Below are positions 46,915 through 55,565 of a stretch of 64,000 nucleotides of DNA, piece by piece. Location: NCBI RefSeq assembly GCF_012927265.1, contig NZ_JABBGF010000001.1:1362502-1426501 (forward strand). Direction: 5' to 3'. Origin of the DNA: Chryseobacterium cheonjiense. Its GTDB lineage: Bacteria; Bacteroidota; Bacteroidia; Flavobacteriales; Weeksellaceae. The notes under the pieces are model-generated. The model saw nothing but the letters and a program-made list of their open reading frames with translations, was not told the DNA's origin and ran no database searches. Each line of letters opens with the position of its first letter. Position 1 is the stretch's first letter. The translations under genes and the position numbers were made by a program.

Positions 46915-47364
46915 AGGTGGTAATTAAATAAAAGCTCCGTAAGAGCGCCCTGTTAATAGCTGATCAAATCAGACATCATTTAACAACAATCAACCAAAAA
47001 CCAACAACTAAAAATTATTTATGGCAGCTTTATCTGCCTGTAGTTTATCCTGAGCTTGTCGAAGGGTTCCCGCTTTTTTGTTACGCTTCGCTACACAAAA
47101 AGAGCTCCACTAAGGTCGGACTGCGGGTAATTCAATAGTTAAAATTTGAATATAAATTTTGGCTAAAGCCGAACAAAGATAAAATCAGACATCGGGCTAA
47201 AGCCCGACGCAATTGAAAAACGTAATACCAGAAAAAGACCATAAGGAAAAGTTAGTCTTTGCCTAGTGAAATCGAAGATTCGACGAAGTCAAACGCCTTT
47301 GCGACCTTAAATACAGGTAGTAGTCAAAAAAAACTTTGCGCACTCTGTTAATAAAAATTAAAAA
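46915..47364. repeat. 450-bp repeat-rich gap between araB and araD
   Basis: No gene seen. It holds a GC-rich family C element (47023-47126) that resembles 34389-34472 but has the 21-bp dispersed repeat (47045-47065) inserted within it. It also holds a GGCTAAAGCC element at about 47161 and a TCGGGCT-AA-AGCCCGA hairpin at 47192-47207. No TAnnTTTG promoter box or operator copy was found, so araDA-galM-SSS are probably transcribed from araB, or from a promoter I cannot recognise. Confidence 0.7.
47023..47126 (+). repeat. GC-rich REP-like repeat, family C (copy 2)
   Basis: GGCAGCTTTATCTGCC, then (after the inserted 21-bp repeat) CCCGCTTTTTTG, a TTACGCTTCGCTAC loop and CAAAAAGAGCTCCACT. It parallels 34389-34472 block for block. 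Confidence 0.7.
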
Positions 47365-48063
47365 ATGAGCATCTATAAAGAATTAAAAAGAGAATGTTAC
47401 GAAGCCAATATGCAGCTCGATGCATTGAAGCTGGTAGTGTATACATTCGGAAATGTAAGTGCTGTTGACCGGGATAAAGGAATCTTTGCCATCAAACCGA
47501 GTGGTGTTCCTTACGAGTTGTTAAAGCCTGAAGATATTGTAATTTTGGATTATGACGCCAATATCATCGAAGGAAATCTAAGACCTTCTTCTGATACCAA
47601 AACCCACGCTTATCTGTACAAAAATTGGGAAAACATCGGCGGGATTTCACATACGCACGCCATTTATTCCGTGGCTTGGGCACAGGCACAGATGGACATT
47701 CCGATTTTCGGAACCACCCATGCAGATCATTTAACAGCAGATATTCCCTGCGCACCACCGATGCGGGATGACTTAATAGAAGGCAATTACGAATACAACA
47801 CCGGAATTCAAATCCTCGATTGTTTTAAAGAAAGAAAGCTGTCTTACGAAGAAGTGGAAATGGTGCTCATCGGTAATCACGGTCCATTCACCTGGGGGAA
47901 AAATGCTGAAAAAGCAGTTTACAACAGCAAAGTCTTGGAAACAATTGCTGAAATGGCCTATCTCACAAGACAGATTAATCCAGCTGCACTGCGACTTAAA
48001 GATTCTTTGATCAAAAAACATTATGAACGCAAACACGGTAAAAATGCCTATTACGGACAATAA
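47365..48063 (+). CDS. araD: L-ribulose-5-phosphate 4-epimerase
   Basis: A 232-residue class II aldolase-fold epimerase converting L-ribulose 5-phosphate to D-xylulose 5-phosphate, the point where the arabinose and xylose routes meet. Zinc-site histidines are visible in SHTHAIYSVAWAQ (SHTHA) and FGTTHADH, with GNHGPFTWG in the active site. Length and motifs are typical. It is followed by a family A repeat and then araA. Confidence 0.96.
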   Translation: MSIYKELKRECYEANMQLDALKLVVYTFGNVSAVDRDKGIFAIKPSGVPYELLKPEDIVILDYDANIIEGNLRPSSDTKTHAYLYKNWENIGGISHTHAIYSVAWAQAQMDIPIFGTTHADHLTADIPCAPPMRDDLIEGNYEYNTGIQILDCFKERKLSYEEVEMVLIGNHGPFTWGKNAEKAVYNSKVLETIAEMAYLTRQINPAALRLKDSLIKKHYERKHGKNAYYGQ

Positions 48064-48120
48064 GTTGGCTTCCGGCAAATGGCTTTTAGCTTATGGCTAT
48101 CGTCTGTGTCTAAAAAGACG

Positions 48121-48167
48121 AACCCGAAGGGTTCAACATCAGTAGCCGTAGGTAAAACCTATGGATA
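48121..48167 (+). repeat. Palindromic repeat, family A (copy near 48.1 kb)
   Basis: AACCCGAAGGGTT hairpin, spacer, then AGGTAAAACCT hairpin, as in the other family A copies. It lies in the araD-araA gap. Confidence 0.75.
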
Positions 48168-48187
48168 AACGAAAAAATAAAAATTAA

Positions 48188-48212
48188 TTATCAATTATCA
48201 ATTATCAATTAT
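48188..48212 (+). repeat. TTATCAA heptamer tandem repeat before araA
   Basis: Three exact copies of TTATCAA followed by a partial fourth (TTAT), ending 4 bp before the araA ATG. It occupies the position of the ribosome binding region, where copy-number changes could alter translation. Confidence 0.75.
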
Positions 48213-48216
48213 AACT

Positions 48217-49713
48217 ATGTTAACACCTCTCAATACCAAAGAAATATGGTTCATCACCGGAAGCCAGCACTTATACGGCCCGGAAACATTACAGCAGGTT
48301 GCCGAGCATTCGGCTAAAATTGTAGAAGCATTCAACGCTTCGTCACAGATTCCTGTACAAGTAGTTTTAAAACCTACGGTAAAGACGACTGAAGAAATTT
48401 TCGAAACCTTAACCGCTGCTAATTTCGCAAAAGATTGTATCGGAATTGTAACCTGGATGCACACATTTTCACCCGCAAAAATGTGGATTCGCGGACTAAC
48501 CGCTTTGCAAAAACCAATGCTGCATCTTCATACCCAGTTCAACCAGGATATTCCGTGGTCTACGATGGATATGGACTTTATGAACCTGAATCAGGCTGCT
48601 CACGGCGACAGGGAATTTGGATTTATGGTAAGCCGTCTTCGCAAAAACAGAAAAGTCGTCGTAGGACATTGGGCTGAAGAAAGGGTTCAGAAACTAATCG
48701 GAGAATGGAGTAGAGTTGCAGCTGGCTGGGACGACTGGCAGGGTGCAAAATTCGCCCGTTTTGGTGACAATATGAGATTTGTTGCGGTTACGGATGGCGA
48801 TAAAGTGGAAGCAGAAACTAAATTCGGATTTTCGGTTAATACTTGGGGAATAGGAGATTTGGTAAGTGTTATTAATTCCATTGGTGACGGAGAAGTGAAA
48901 ACTTTGATGGAAGAATATGAAGCTTCATACAAAATGGCAGCATCACTTCTTTCAGGAGGGGCCAACAGAAAATCTCTTGAAGTTGCAGCAAGAATCGAGC
49001 TGGGACTGGAAAAATTCCTAAAGGACGGAAATTTTAAAGGTTTTTCAGATACTTTCGAAGACCTTCACGGTTTGGAACAGCTTCCTGGAATTGCCGTACA
49101 GCGACTCATGCAGAAAGGATATGGATTTGCCGGAGAAGGCGACTGGAAAACAGCAGCCCTCGTCCGTGCTATGAAAACAATGGGACAGGGATTGGAAGGC
49201 GGAAATGCTTTTATGGAGGATTATACGTATCATTTAAATCCATCAAATCCTTCCGTTTTAGGTTCTCACATGCTGGAAGTAGATCCGGTTTTGGCGGTTG
49301 ACAAACCTTCTTGTGAAATTCATCCGTTAGGAATTGGTGGAAAAGCAGATCCTGTTCGTTTGGTATTTAATTCAAGAGGAAATATTGATTCTTTAAATGC
49401 TGCTTTGATGGATTTTGGAAATCATTTCAGATTATTAATCAACAAAACAAAAGCATTGGAAATCACCGAAGAGCTTCCGAAACTTCCTGTTGCGAGGGTA
49501 CTCTGGAAACCACTTCCGGATCTTTATACTGCCGCCGAAGCATGGATTCTTGCAGGAGGTGCGCACCATACCTGTTACAGTGAGAATATCAGTGCGGAAC
49601 AGTTGGAAGACTTCGCGGAGATGGCGGGTATTGAATCTCTGGTCATTGATGAAAACACAAAAATCCGTGATTTTAAGAATACGCTTCGTTGGAATGAAAT
49701 ATATTATCGTTAA
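48217..49713 (+). CDS. araA: L-arabinose isomerase
   Basis: A 498-residue cytoplasmic enzyme converting L-arabinose to L-ribulose. The N-terminal segment [20 protein letters not shown] is diagnostic of AraA, and FMEDYTYHL and [10 protein letters not shown] hold metal-site residues. Length matches bacterial AraA. It follows araD and precedes an aldose epimerase by 21 bp. The araB-araD-araA order is one of the common arrangements. Confidence 0.97.
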   Translation: MLTPLNTKEIWFITGSQHLYGPETLQQVAEHSAKIVEAFNASSQIPVQVVLKPTVKTTEEIFETLTAANFAKDCIGIVTWMHTFSPAKMWIRGLTALQKPMLHLHTQFNQDIPWSTMDMDFMNLNQAAHGDREFGFMVSRLRKNRKVVVGHWAEERVQKLIGEWSRVAAGWDDWQGAKFARFGDNMRFVAVTDGDKVEAETKFGFSVNTWGIGDLVSVINSIGDGEVKTLMEEYEASYKMAASLLSGGANRKSLEVAARIELGLEKFLKDGNFKGFSDTFEDLHGLEQLPGIAVQRLMQKGYGFAGEGDWKTAALVRAMKTMGQGLEGGNAFMEDYTYHLNPSNPSVLGSHMLEVDPVLAVDKPSCEIHPLGIGGKADPVRLVFNSRGNIDSLNAALMDFGNHFRLLINKTKALEITEELPKLPVARVLWKPLPDLYTAAEAWILAGGAHHTCYSENISAEQLEDFAEMAGIESLVIDENTKIRDFKNTLRWNEIYYR

Positions 49714-49734
49714 ACTTGCAAAATATTCAGAAAA

Positions 49735-50895
49735 ATGAAAAAAACAGGCATGAACCTGATAATTCTTTTGGCCGTTTTATGTATTTTCGGCTGCAATAAA
49801 AAGGAAAATCAACCAAAAACTCATCCAGAACATATGGAAAATATAAAGATTTCAGATTACGGAGTAACTGCTAAAGGTGATTCCATTAAAAAATTCACTC
49901 TTACCAATAAAAACGGAATGACGGTGGAAGTTATCAATTTCGGTGGAATCATTACTTCGCTCACCGCTCCTGACAAAAACGGGAAATATGGAGATGTTGT
50001 GCTGGGCTTTACCAAACCGGAAGAGTATTTCAATGGAAATCCATACTTCTTCGGAGCTTTAATCGGACGTTACGGAAACAGAATAGCCAATGCCAGATTC
50101 ACTTTGGAAGGCAAAACATATGACGTGGATAAAAATGACGGCCCAAACAGCCTTCACGGAGGAAAAGAAGGTTTCAATACTAAATTTTGGAATATTGAAC
50201 CTGTGAAAGATGCACAGTTCTCGACTTTAAAGCTTACTTATACGAGCGCTGATGGAGAAGAAGGCTTTCCCGGGAAATTGACGACCACTGTTTTTTACAC
50301 TTTGACAGACGATAACGCTCTCGAAATCTCCTATGAAGCAGAAACAGATAAACCTACAATCGTAAATCTTACACAGCATTCGTATTTCAATCTTTCCGGA
50401 AATTTTACAAAAGAAATTACGGACCATGAACTGCAGATTAACGGTGATAAATTTTTACCGGTTAATGAAAATATTATTCCTGTTGGTGAACAAAAAAGCG
50501 TAAAAGGCAGTCCGTTTGATTTCACGGTTTCTAAACCGATCGGGAAAGACATTAACGCTGATGATGAGCAATTGAAAAGAGGAAAAGGCTACGATCATAA
50601 CTGGATTCTGAACGGGAGCGGCTTGAGAAGCATTGCTAAAGTCTATCATCCGGAATCAGGAAGAATGATGGAAGTGCTTACCGATGAACCGGGAGTTCAG
50701 TTCTATTCAGGAAATTTCCTTGACGGAAAGTTTGATACGAAGACCGGCGGTAAATATCAGAAACGAACAGGTTTCTGCCTGGAAACCCAGCATTTTCCGG
50801 ATTCTCCCAACCAGCCTTCATTCCCTTCTACAGAGCTGAAGCCGGGAGAAAAATACCAGTCGAAAACCATTTATAAGTTCTCAGTTAAAAAATAA
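49735..50895 (+). CDS. Aldose 1-epimerase (mutarotase) lipoprotein
   Basis: A 386-residue GalM-family mutarotase. The signal peptide ends in a lipobox with lipidated C20 (IFGC), followed by NKKENQ; the lysines argue against a surface-export signal, so a periplasm-facing lipoprotein is likely. Catalytic residues are the His in NLTQHSYFNLSG and the Glu in FCLETQHFPDSPNQ. It interconverts anomers of arabinose or other aldoses released in the periplasm before uptake. It lies between araA and the sodium symporter (3-bp gap to the latter), implying direct service to uptake. Confidence 0.92.
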   Translation: MKKTGMNLIILLAVLCIFGCNKKENQPKTHPEHMENIKISDYGVTAKGDSIKKFTLTNKNGMTVEVINFGGIITSLTAPDKNGKYGDVVLGFTKPEEYFNGNPYFFGALIGRYGNRIANARFTLEGKTYDVDKNDGPNSLHGGKEGFNTKFWNIEPVKDAQFSTLKLTYTSADGEEGFPGKLTTTVFYTLTDDNALEISYEAETDKPTIVNLTQHSYFNLSGNFTKEITDHELQINGDKFLPVNENIIPVGEQKSVKGSPFDFTVSKPIGKDINADDEQLKRGKGYDHNWILNGSGLRSIAKVYHPESGRMMEVLTDEPGVQFYSGNFLDGKFDTKTGGKYQKRTGFCLETQHFPDSPNQPSFPSTELKPGEKYQSKTIYKFSVKK

Positions 50896-50898
50896 AGT

Positions 50899-52626
50899 AT
50901 GGGGAATTTAGCAACTCTTGATATCATCATATTTTTAATCTATTTTGTGGTGGTAGCCGGATACGGGATCTGGATCTATAACAGGAAAAAATCTTCGGCA
51001 ACGGGCAGTAAAGATTACTTTCTGGCTGAAGGTTCGCTTACCTGGTGGGCGATTGGCGCAAGTTTAATAGCCTCCAATATTTCCGCGGAACAATTTATCG
51101 GAATGTCCGGCGAAGGTTTTTTCGTAGGAATTGCCGTTGCCGCTTATGAATGGATTGCCGCAATAGCTTTAATTATTATTGCCGTTTGGTTTATCCCGAT
51201 CTATCTGAAAAATAAGATTTACACCATGCCTCAGTTCCTCGAAACCCGCTACAATAAGTCGGTTTCGCTGATTATGGCTGTGTTCTGGCTGTTTTTATAT
51301 GTAATCGTTAACCTCACTTCAATCCTTTACCTTGGTGCTTTAGCGATTGATACGCTGCTTGGCGGAGACAATCTTCATATCATTATGATCGGATTGCTTT
51401 TAATGGCTTTGCTGATTGGACTTGGCGGTATGAAAGTAATCGGTTATACAGATGTAATTCAGGTGGCGGTTTTAATTATCGGCGGTTTTGCAACCGTTTA
51501 TATGGCATTGCAAATCGTTGATCAGAGAATCAATGGCGCTGCTGTAGGAAACGCATTGGCTGGTTTCAACACACTGATTAATGAAGCGCCGCAGCATTTT
51601 AAGCTAATCCTTGAAAAACCAAAAACAACAACTACCACTTTGGCAATGCCTGAAAACCTGAATGTTCAGAAATATGTAGTCCTTCCGGGATTGGCGATGT
51701 ATTTTGCGGGACAGTGGATTGTAAACCTGAATTATTGGGGTTGCAACCAATATATTACGCAGCGTGCTTTAGGAGCAGATCTGAAAACGGCTAGAACCGG
51801 AATTCTTTTTGCCGGGTTTTTAAAATTATTCATGCCGATCATCGTAATGCTTCCGGGGATTGCAGCGTATGTGCTGTATTCAAAAGGACATTTACCCGGT
51901 TTCAATGGGGTAAAAGACGGGGCTTATTCTGCAATTTTAGGATTCTTACCGGTAGGACTGAAAGGACTTGCCGTTGCAGCTTTAACGGCGGCAATTGTAG
52001 CTTCGCTGGCCGGAAAAGTGAACAGTATTTCTACGATTTTTACTTTAGATATTTATAAAAAATACCTGAAGGCAGATGCTACTGAAATCCAGATGGTAAG
52101 AACCGGAAGATGGGCTATTATCATTGCAATGTTCCTGGCATTGGCATTTACCTGGACCGATGTTTTGGGAATCGGTGGAGAAGGTGGTTTTACTTTCATT
52201 CAAAAGTATACAGGATTTATCAGTCCCGGAGTTTTTGCCATGTTCCTGTTGGGAATGTTCTGGAAAAGAACAACCGGAACGGCGGCTTTGGTCGGGGTAA
52301 TCTTAGGTTTTGTTCTGGCAATATTTTTCAACAGTTTTGCTGTAGATCTTTTCGGAAAAGAGACTTGGCTATATACGGCTTTCACCTATGAGAAATTAGA
52401 AGGTGGGGTCGTTCATACGATTACGGAGATTCCGTTTTTGATCAATATGGGATGGTCGTTCGTCATTACCATTATTGTAATGATATTGATAAGCCTTTCC
52501 GGACCGAAAATAAATCCGAAAGCGTTTGCTATTGATGCCTCGATGTTTAAGGTTGATAACAGGACGCTGGTTCTTATTGTGGTTACTTTACTTTTACTTA
52601 CTGCACTGTATGTGAGGTTCTGGTAA
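50899..52626 (+). CDS. Sodium/sugar symporter (SSS family), probable arabinose transporter
   Basis: A 575-residue inner-membrane protein with about 14 hydrophobic helices. The SSS signature is visible in WWAIGASLIASNISAEQFIGM (shown as WWAIGASLIASNIS) and in the AALTAAIVASLAGKVNSIST stretch with the conserved sodium-site helix. It probably imports L-arabinose, given its place at the end of the ara operon; in Bacteroides an SSS transporter belongs to the arabinose regulon. It is only 3 bp after the mutarotase. A strong terminator follows. Confidence 0.9.
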   Translation: MGNLATLDIIIFLIYFVVVAGYGIWIYNRKKSSATGSKDYFLAEGSLTWWAIGASLIASNISAEQFIGMSGEGFFVGIAVAAYEWIAAIALIIIAVWFIPIYLKNKIYTMPQFLETRYNKSVSLIMAVFWLFLYVIVNLTSILYLGALAIDTLLGGDNLHIIMIGLLLMALLIGLGGMKVIGYTDVIQVAVLIIGGFATVYMALQIVDQRINGAAVGNALAGFNTLINEAPQHFKLILEKPKTTTTTLAMPENLNVQKYVVLPGLAMYFAGQWIVNLNYWGCNQYITQRALGADLKTARTGILFAGFLKLFMPIIVMLPGIAAYVLYSKGHLPGFNGVKDGAYSAILGFLPVGLKGLAVAALTAAIVASLAGKVNSISTIFTLDIYKKYLKADATEIQMVRTGRWAIIIAMFLALAFTWTDVLGIGGEGGFTFIQKYTGFISPGVFAMFLLGMFWKRTTGTAALVGVILGFVLAIFFNSFAVDLFGKETWLYTAFTYEKLEGGVVHTITEIPFLINMGWSFVITIIVMILISLSGPKINPKAFAIDASMFKVDNRTLVLIVVTLLLLTALYVRFW

Positions 52627-52644
52627 AATTAAAAATAGGTAAAG

Positions 52645-52679
52645 AAAAGGCAGTATTCATCTTGAATACTGCCTTTTTT
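52645..52679 (+). terminator. Strong rho-independent terminator after the ara operon
   Basis: AAAAGGCAGTATTC pairs with GAATACTGCCTTTT around a 5-base loop and runs into a T tract. It is the strongest terminator in the window and closes the ara operon. Confidence 0.92.
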
Positions 52680-52712
52680 AATCTGGTTACATTCTACGTC
52701 GTATAATACTTG

Positions 52713-52720
52713 TATATTTG
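52713..52720 (+). promoter_or_regulatory. Promoter -7 box TATATTTG
   Basis: TAnnTTTG match 30 bp before the ATG of the hypothetical gene at 52751. No copy of the operator motif is near it, so this unit is probably outside the arabinose regulon. Confidence 0.6.
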
Positions 52721-52750
52721 GCGCAAAACTTTTAACAAAAATTAAACAGC

Positions 52751-53341
52751 ATGAGTTTCTTCAGAAAAATTTTCTCAAAAAATAAGGTAACGAACAACGA
52801 AAATCATAAAGCTCCGGGATTAAAAGAAGTCTATACTGAAGAATATTTCAAAGGAAGATACACCGAACAGGAGCTTTCTGAAAATGATTTGTTGGTAGAC
52901 GGCTCTTTTAAGATGCTTGAAAGCTTTTTCATTGACAATAAAATCAAGCCCATTATAGATCAGCCGATTTACCATCCGCTGAATATCGATCAGGCTGTGC
53001 AGGAAGGAGTGGGATTCTATGAATATTGCAGGCAGTTTGACCAGGACGACAAACAGATTGGCTTAATAATCACCATCGCGTTTTCTTATTTCCTGGTTAA
53101 TGAGTGGGATTTTAAACTTTTTAATGATAAAACACCTGAATTTCCGCTGAGATTCATGACATTAAAATATGACAGGAACGGTGGCGTACTCTCGTTGTAT
53201 CCTTTTGAATATTCTTTAAAGGTTTTAAATGGGGAAGCCAGATTCTCTGATTTATTCGAAAAGATAAAAACGAACCTGGGAAATATTCCTTCAGCAAAAG
53301 ATGTTCTCAATAGTTTAAAACGGGATCTCAATCAGGAATGA
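52751..53341 (+). CDS. Hypothetical protein, cytoplasmic
   Basis: A 196-residue protein I do not recognise. It has no signal peptide or membrane segment and is rich in charged and aromatic residues. The N-terminal MSFFRKIFSKNKV is basic and could be membrane-associated; the middle contains FYEYCRQFDQDDKQIG and a hydrophobic LIITIAFSYFLVNEWDFKLF stretch; the end is helical and charged. It has its own promoter box and terminator boundary upstream, and Crp/Fnr follows after 38 bp. A normal composition and good start support a real gene. Confidence 0.8.
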   Translation: MSFFRKIFSKNKVTNNENHKAPGLKEVYTEEYFKGRYTEQELSENDLLVDGSFKMLESFFIDNKIKPIIDQPIYHPLNIDQAVQEGVGFYEYCRQFDQDDKQIGLIITIAFSYFLVNEWDFKLFNDKTPEFPLRFMTLKYDRNGGVLSLYPFEYSLKVLNGEARFSDLFEKIKTNLGNIPSAKDVLNSLKRDLNQE

Positions 53342-53379
53342 TATTATTTGAATTATAATAGCAGCAGAAGAATTTTCAG

Positions 53380-53961
53380 ATGAAAGATTTCAACCGGTTA
53401 GTACAGGAACATTTCGGGGCGCTTGGTCAGGATGATTTAGCAGTTATTCATTCGTACTTTAAAGAAGAAAAGCTGAACCATAATGAAAAATTTACAGAAT
53501 CCGGACAGATTTGCAATAAACTGAGTATCGTAAAATCAGGAATTCTTCGGGTATATGCTTTGTCGGAAGATGGCAGAGAAATTACACAATGGCTTTCGAC
53601 CAAAGATTTTTTCGTAACCGAATTGATGGGATTTTTCTTTAATCAACCCAATCGATGGACAATACAGGCGTTCACCGAAGCAGAATTGTTATCTATTTCA
53701 AAAACAGATTATATAACACTTTGCCGGAAATTTCCAAAATGGATTGAAATTGAGAAACAATTTATTATTAAATGTTTTGCAATGATGGAAGACCGTATTT
53801 TTTCGCATCTTTCGATGACGGCGGAAGAACGGTATAATCGGTATTTTGAGCAGCATAAAGAATTATTTCATCTGGTTCCGCTACAATATATTGCTTCAGT
53901 TCTGGGAATGACACCGGAAACATTCAGTAGAATAAGAAAACGAAAGGCACAAAATTCTTGA
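53380..53961 (+). CDS. Crp/Fnr-family transcriptional regulator
   Basis: 193 residues: a cyclic-nucleotide-binding-type beta-roll (about 20-120; IVKSGILRVYALSEDGREIT) and a C-terminal helix-turn-helix (about 145-190; RYNRYFEQHKELFHLVPLQYIASVLGMTPETFSRIRKR in pieces, with QYIASVLGMTPETFSRIRK as the recognition region). Proteins of this short type are common in Bacteroidota and often sense unknown ligands. No Fnr-like cysteine cluster is seen. Nothing ties it to arabinose or xylan; it may act on its neighbours, the hypothetical protein and the DUF4260 protein. Confidence 0.88.
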   Translation: MKDFNRLVQEHFGALGQDDLAVIHSYFKEEKLNHNEKFTESGQICNKLSIVKSGILRVYALSEDGREITQWLSTKDFFVTELMGFFFNQPNRWTIQAFTEAELLSISKTDYITLCRKFPKWIEIEKQFIIKCFAMMEDRIFSHLSMTAEERYNRYFEQHKELFHLVPLQYIASVLGMTPETFSRIRKRKAQNS

Positions 53962-54018
53962 TTTTTGTCAAGAGAACATATGTTGAATTGTCAGAAATTT
54001 GTCTGATAAATATTAGAC

Positions 54019-54375
54019 ATGAAACATCTTTTACAGCTCGAAGAATTGGGACAATTTGGTCTTGCTATTTTTCTTTTTATTCAGATAGGATTTCAGTGGT
54101 GGCTTTTTCCACTTTGCCTCTTGCTTCCCGACGTGTCGATGGCCGGCTATTTAATCAATTCTAAAATAGGAGCCTGGCTTTACAATTTTTTCCATCATAA
54201 ATTGCTCGCAGTGTTTATTTTGGTTTTAGGATTCTACCTCAAAATTCAGATTGTGGAATTTATAGGGGTTATTCTATTTGCACATTCTGCAATGGACAGG
54301 GTTTTCGGATACGGATTGAAATTTAAGGATGATTTTAAGCACACCCATTTAGGCTGGATCGGAAAGAAATCATAA
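54019..54375 (+). CDS. DUF4260-family membrane protein
   Basis: A 118-residue protein with about three or four hydrophobic helices. Motifs fit DUF4260: DVSMAGYLINSKIGAWLYN, FAHSAMDRVFGYGLKF and HTHLGWIGKK. Function is unknown. It starts 57 bp after the Crp/Fnr stop. It is convergent with the Nudix regulator gene, with 3 bp between the stops; an AT-rich ATGTTTAA-ATC-TTAAACAT inverted repeat (54375-54393) spans both stops. Confidence 0.83.
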   Translation: MKHLLQLEELGQFGLAIFLFIQIGFQWWLFPLCLLLPDVSMAGYLINSKIGAWLYNFFHHKLLAVFILVLGFYLKIQIVEFIGVILFAHSAMDRVFGYGLKFKDDFKHTHLGWIGKKS

Positions 54376-54393
54376 TGTTTAAATCTTAAACAT
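54375..54393. terminator. Inverted repeat spanning convergent stops
   Basis: ATGTTTAA-ATC-TTAAACAT, an 8-bp perfect but AT-rich stem at the meeting point of the DUF4260 and Nudix regulator genes. It could act as a weak bidirectional terminator. Confidence 0.4.
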
Positions 54394-55065
54394 AAATCCT
54401 TCCGCAAGCTTTTTTTGATATTGATCCTCATCAAAACGATATAAAAAGGATCCCTTTTTAGAGGAGGTCATATCTTTTTCTTCAGTTTTTATCAGGATAT
54501 CCAGCGCATTGATTTTACTGATAAAATTCCGCTTGTCATATTGTTCGTTGAAGATGGCCTCATACAGATTTTGCAGGTCTTTCATCGTAAATTTTTCAGG
54601 AAGAAGTTCAAAGCCGATTGGTCGCGTGGAAGCTCTTCTTCTAAGACGCAGAACGGCATCTTTTACCATTTCGTTGTGATCAAAAATAAGACTGGGGAAA
54701 TCCTGGAGATCGAACCATTTAGCGTTGTACTTTTCGTTAATATGAATATTATTCTCAATATTAATCAACGCATAGTAAGAAATCGACATGATTCTTGCTG
54801 TGGGTTCGCGATCAATTTGGGTATAACAGCTGAGCTGCTCAAGATAAATATTTTCAAGGCCCGTGAGTGTCTGAAGAACACGCTGTGCTGCTTCGTCAGA
54901 AGTTTCGTCGCTTCCGATGAAACCTCCCATTAAAGACCATTCTCCCATCTTGGGTTCGAAATTCCTTTGAACAAGAAGAATTTTAAGATTTTCACCGTCG
55001 AATCCGAAAATAATACAGTCAACGGCTACCAAATGTCTTGGATATTGAGAATAATCCTGGGTCAT
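54379..55065 (-). CDS. Nudix-type transcriptional regulator, AraR-like
   Basis: 228 residues, the only confident minus-strand gene. An N-terminal Nudix domain (about 10-140) is followed by a winged-helix region (about 150-205; ELLPEKFTMKDLQNLYEAIF). The Nudix box at 48-70 keeps the G-x5-E start (GFIGSDE) and the Arg, but the REUXEE core reads RVLQTL, so the catalytic glutamates are gone and hydrolysis is unlikely. This layout matches NrtR-type regulators and AraR of Bacteroides thetaiotaomicron, a Nudix-family repressor of arabinose genes that responds to arabinose. A copy of the shared operator lies 45 bp upstream of its start, suggesting autoregulation. Confidence 0.88.
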   Translation of the reverse strand: MTQDYSQYPRHLVAVDCIIFGFDGENLKILLVQRNFEPKMGEWSLMGGFIGSDETSDEAAQRVLQTLTGLENIYLEQLSCYTQIDREPTARIMSISYYALINIENNIHINEKYNAKWFDLQDFPSLIFDHNEMVKDAVLRLRRRASTRPIGFELLPEKFTMKDLQNLYEAIFNEQYDKRNFISKINALDILIKTEEKDMTSSKKGSFLYRFDEDQYQKKLAEGFMFKI

Positions 55066-55079
55066 CTTTATAGTTTATA

Positions 55080-55087
55080 CAAAGGTA
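55080..55087 (-). promoter_or_regulatory. Promoter -7 box TACCTTTG for the Nudix regulator
   Basis: Minus-strand TAnnTTTG match. It is 23 bp downstream of the operator rather than 13 bp as at araB and GH3. The predicted start of transcription is within about 10 bases of the ATG, giving a nearly leaderless mRNA. Confidence 0.5.
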
Positions 55088-55110
55088 AAGTATTTAACCA
55101 TACAATAAAG

Positions 55111-55132
55111 CATAAATGTATTTTTTACACTT
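55111..55132 (-). promoter_or_regulatory. Operator-like site upstream of the Nudix regulator
   Basis: Read on the minus strand: AAGTGT, seven bases (AAAAAAT), ACATTT, ATG. It matches the araB site at all but three positions in the 22 bp other than the last base. It predicts that the regulator controls its own gene. Confidence 0.72.
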
Positions 55133-55535
55133 TCTTAATACATTTATTTATAATGTACTAAAACAACAGCCTCGAAGAAGATTTTGGGAGAAGAATATAG
55201 GGTAAGTCAGGTAATTTTTTCTTAAAAACAGATGAATTACAGGTAAAGTTAATGTTAAAATTATGTTAATTTTTAAAATTTAATTTTATAAATGTTAAAA
55301 AACTGATTTTTTAACCTTACTATTAAAAATACGATAAGTTGCTGATGTAATTATTATTGATTCTGCTTAAATGTTCTGTATTCATTTTGTACACAAACAT
55401 TTAATTTTATAACACTGATTTTCTTATGAATGTATAATCTTATTTTTTATGATAAGCTTACAAGGATTTATCAGTTCAGAAGCTTCCCCAAATCCTTTTC
55501 CGAAAATGATTTTATCGTGTTCGCTCTTAAAATGT

Positions 55536-55565
55536 TTTGTATATAAATTCTTTCTTTTATTTTAG
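55536..55565 (+). promoter_or_regulatory. Candidate promoter for GH127
   Basis: TTTG at 55536-55539 and TATTTTAG at 55558-55565, 18 bp apart. The -7 box deviates from TAnnTTTG at one position. If used, transcription would start inside the operator that follows. Confidence 0.4.

Noticed and set aside
48188..48212. Tandem repeat as a possible CRISPR array
   Set aside because: The units are 7 bp and adjacent, with no spacers and no cas genes in the window.
53958..54164. Possible small gene overlapping the Crp/Fnr stop
   Set aside because: It is out of frame with, and largely overlaps, the DUF4260 gene, which has recognisable family motifs; composition is not protein-like.
54379..55065. Annotation as an active Nudix hydrolase
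   Set aside because: The REUXEE core lacks all its glutamates and the C-terminal region is winged-helix-like, so a regulator is a better reading.
55139..55157. TACATT-(N7)-AATGTA palindrome as a fifth operator
   Set aside because: It contains ACATTTATT but the TGT arm is not at the right position in either orientation, so it does not fit the motif of the other four sites.
55387..55404. TTTTGTACACAAACATTT as an operator copy
   Set aside because: The TGT-to-ACA spacing is 6 instead of 7 and the outer arm does not match. It could be a site for another factor.
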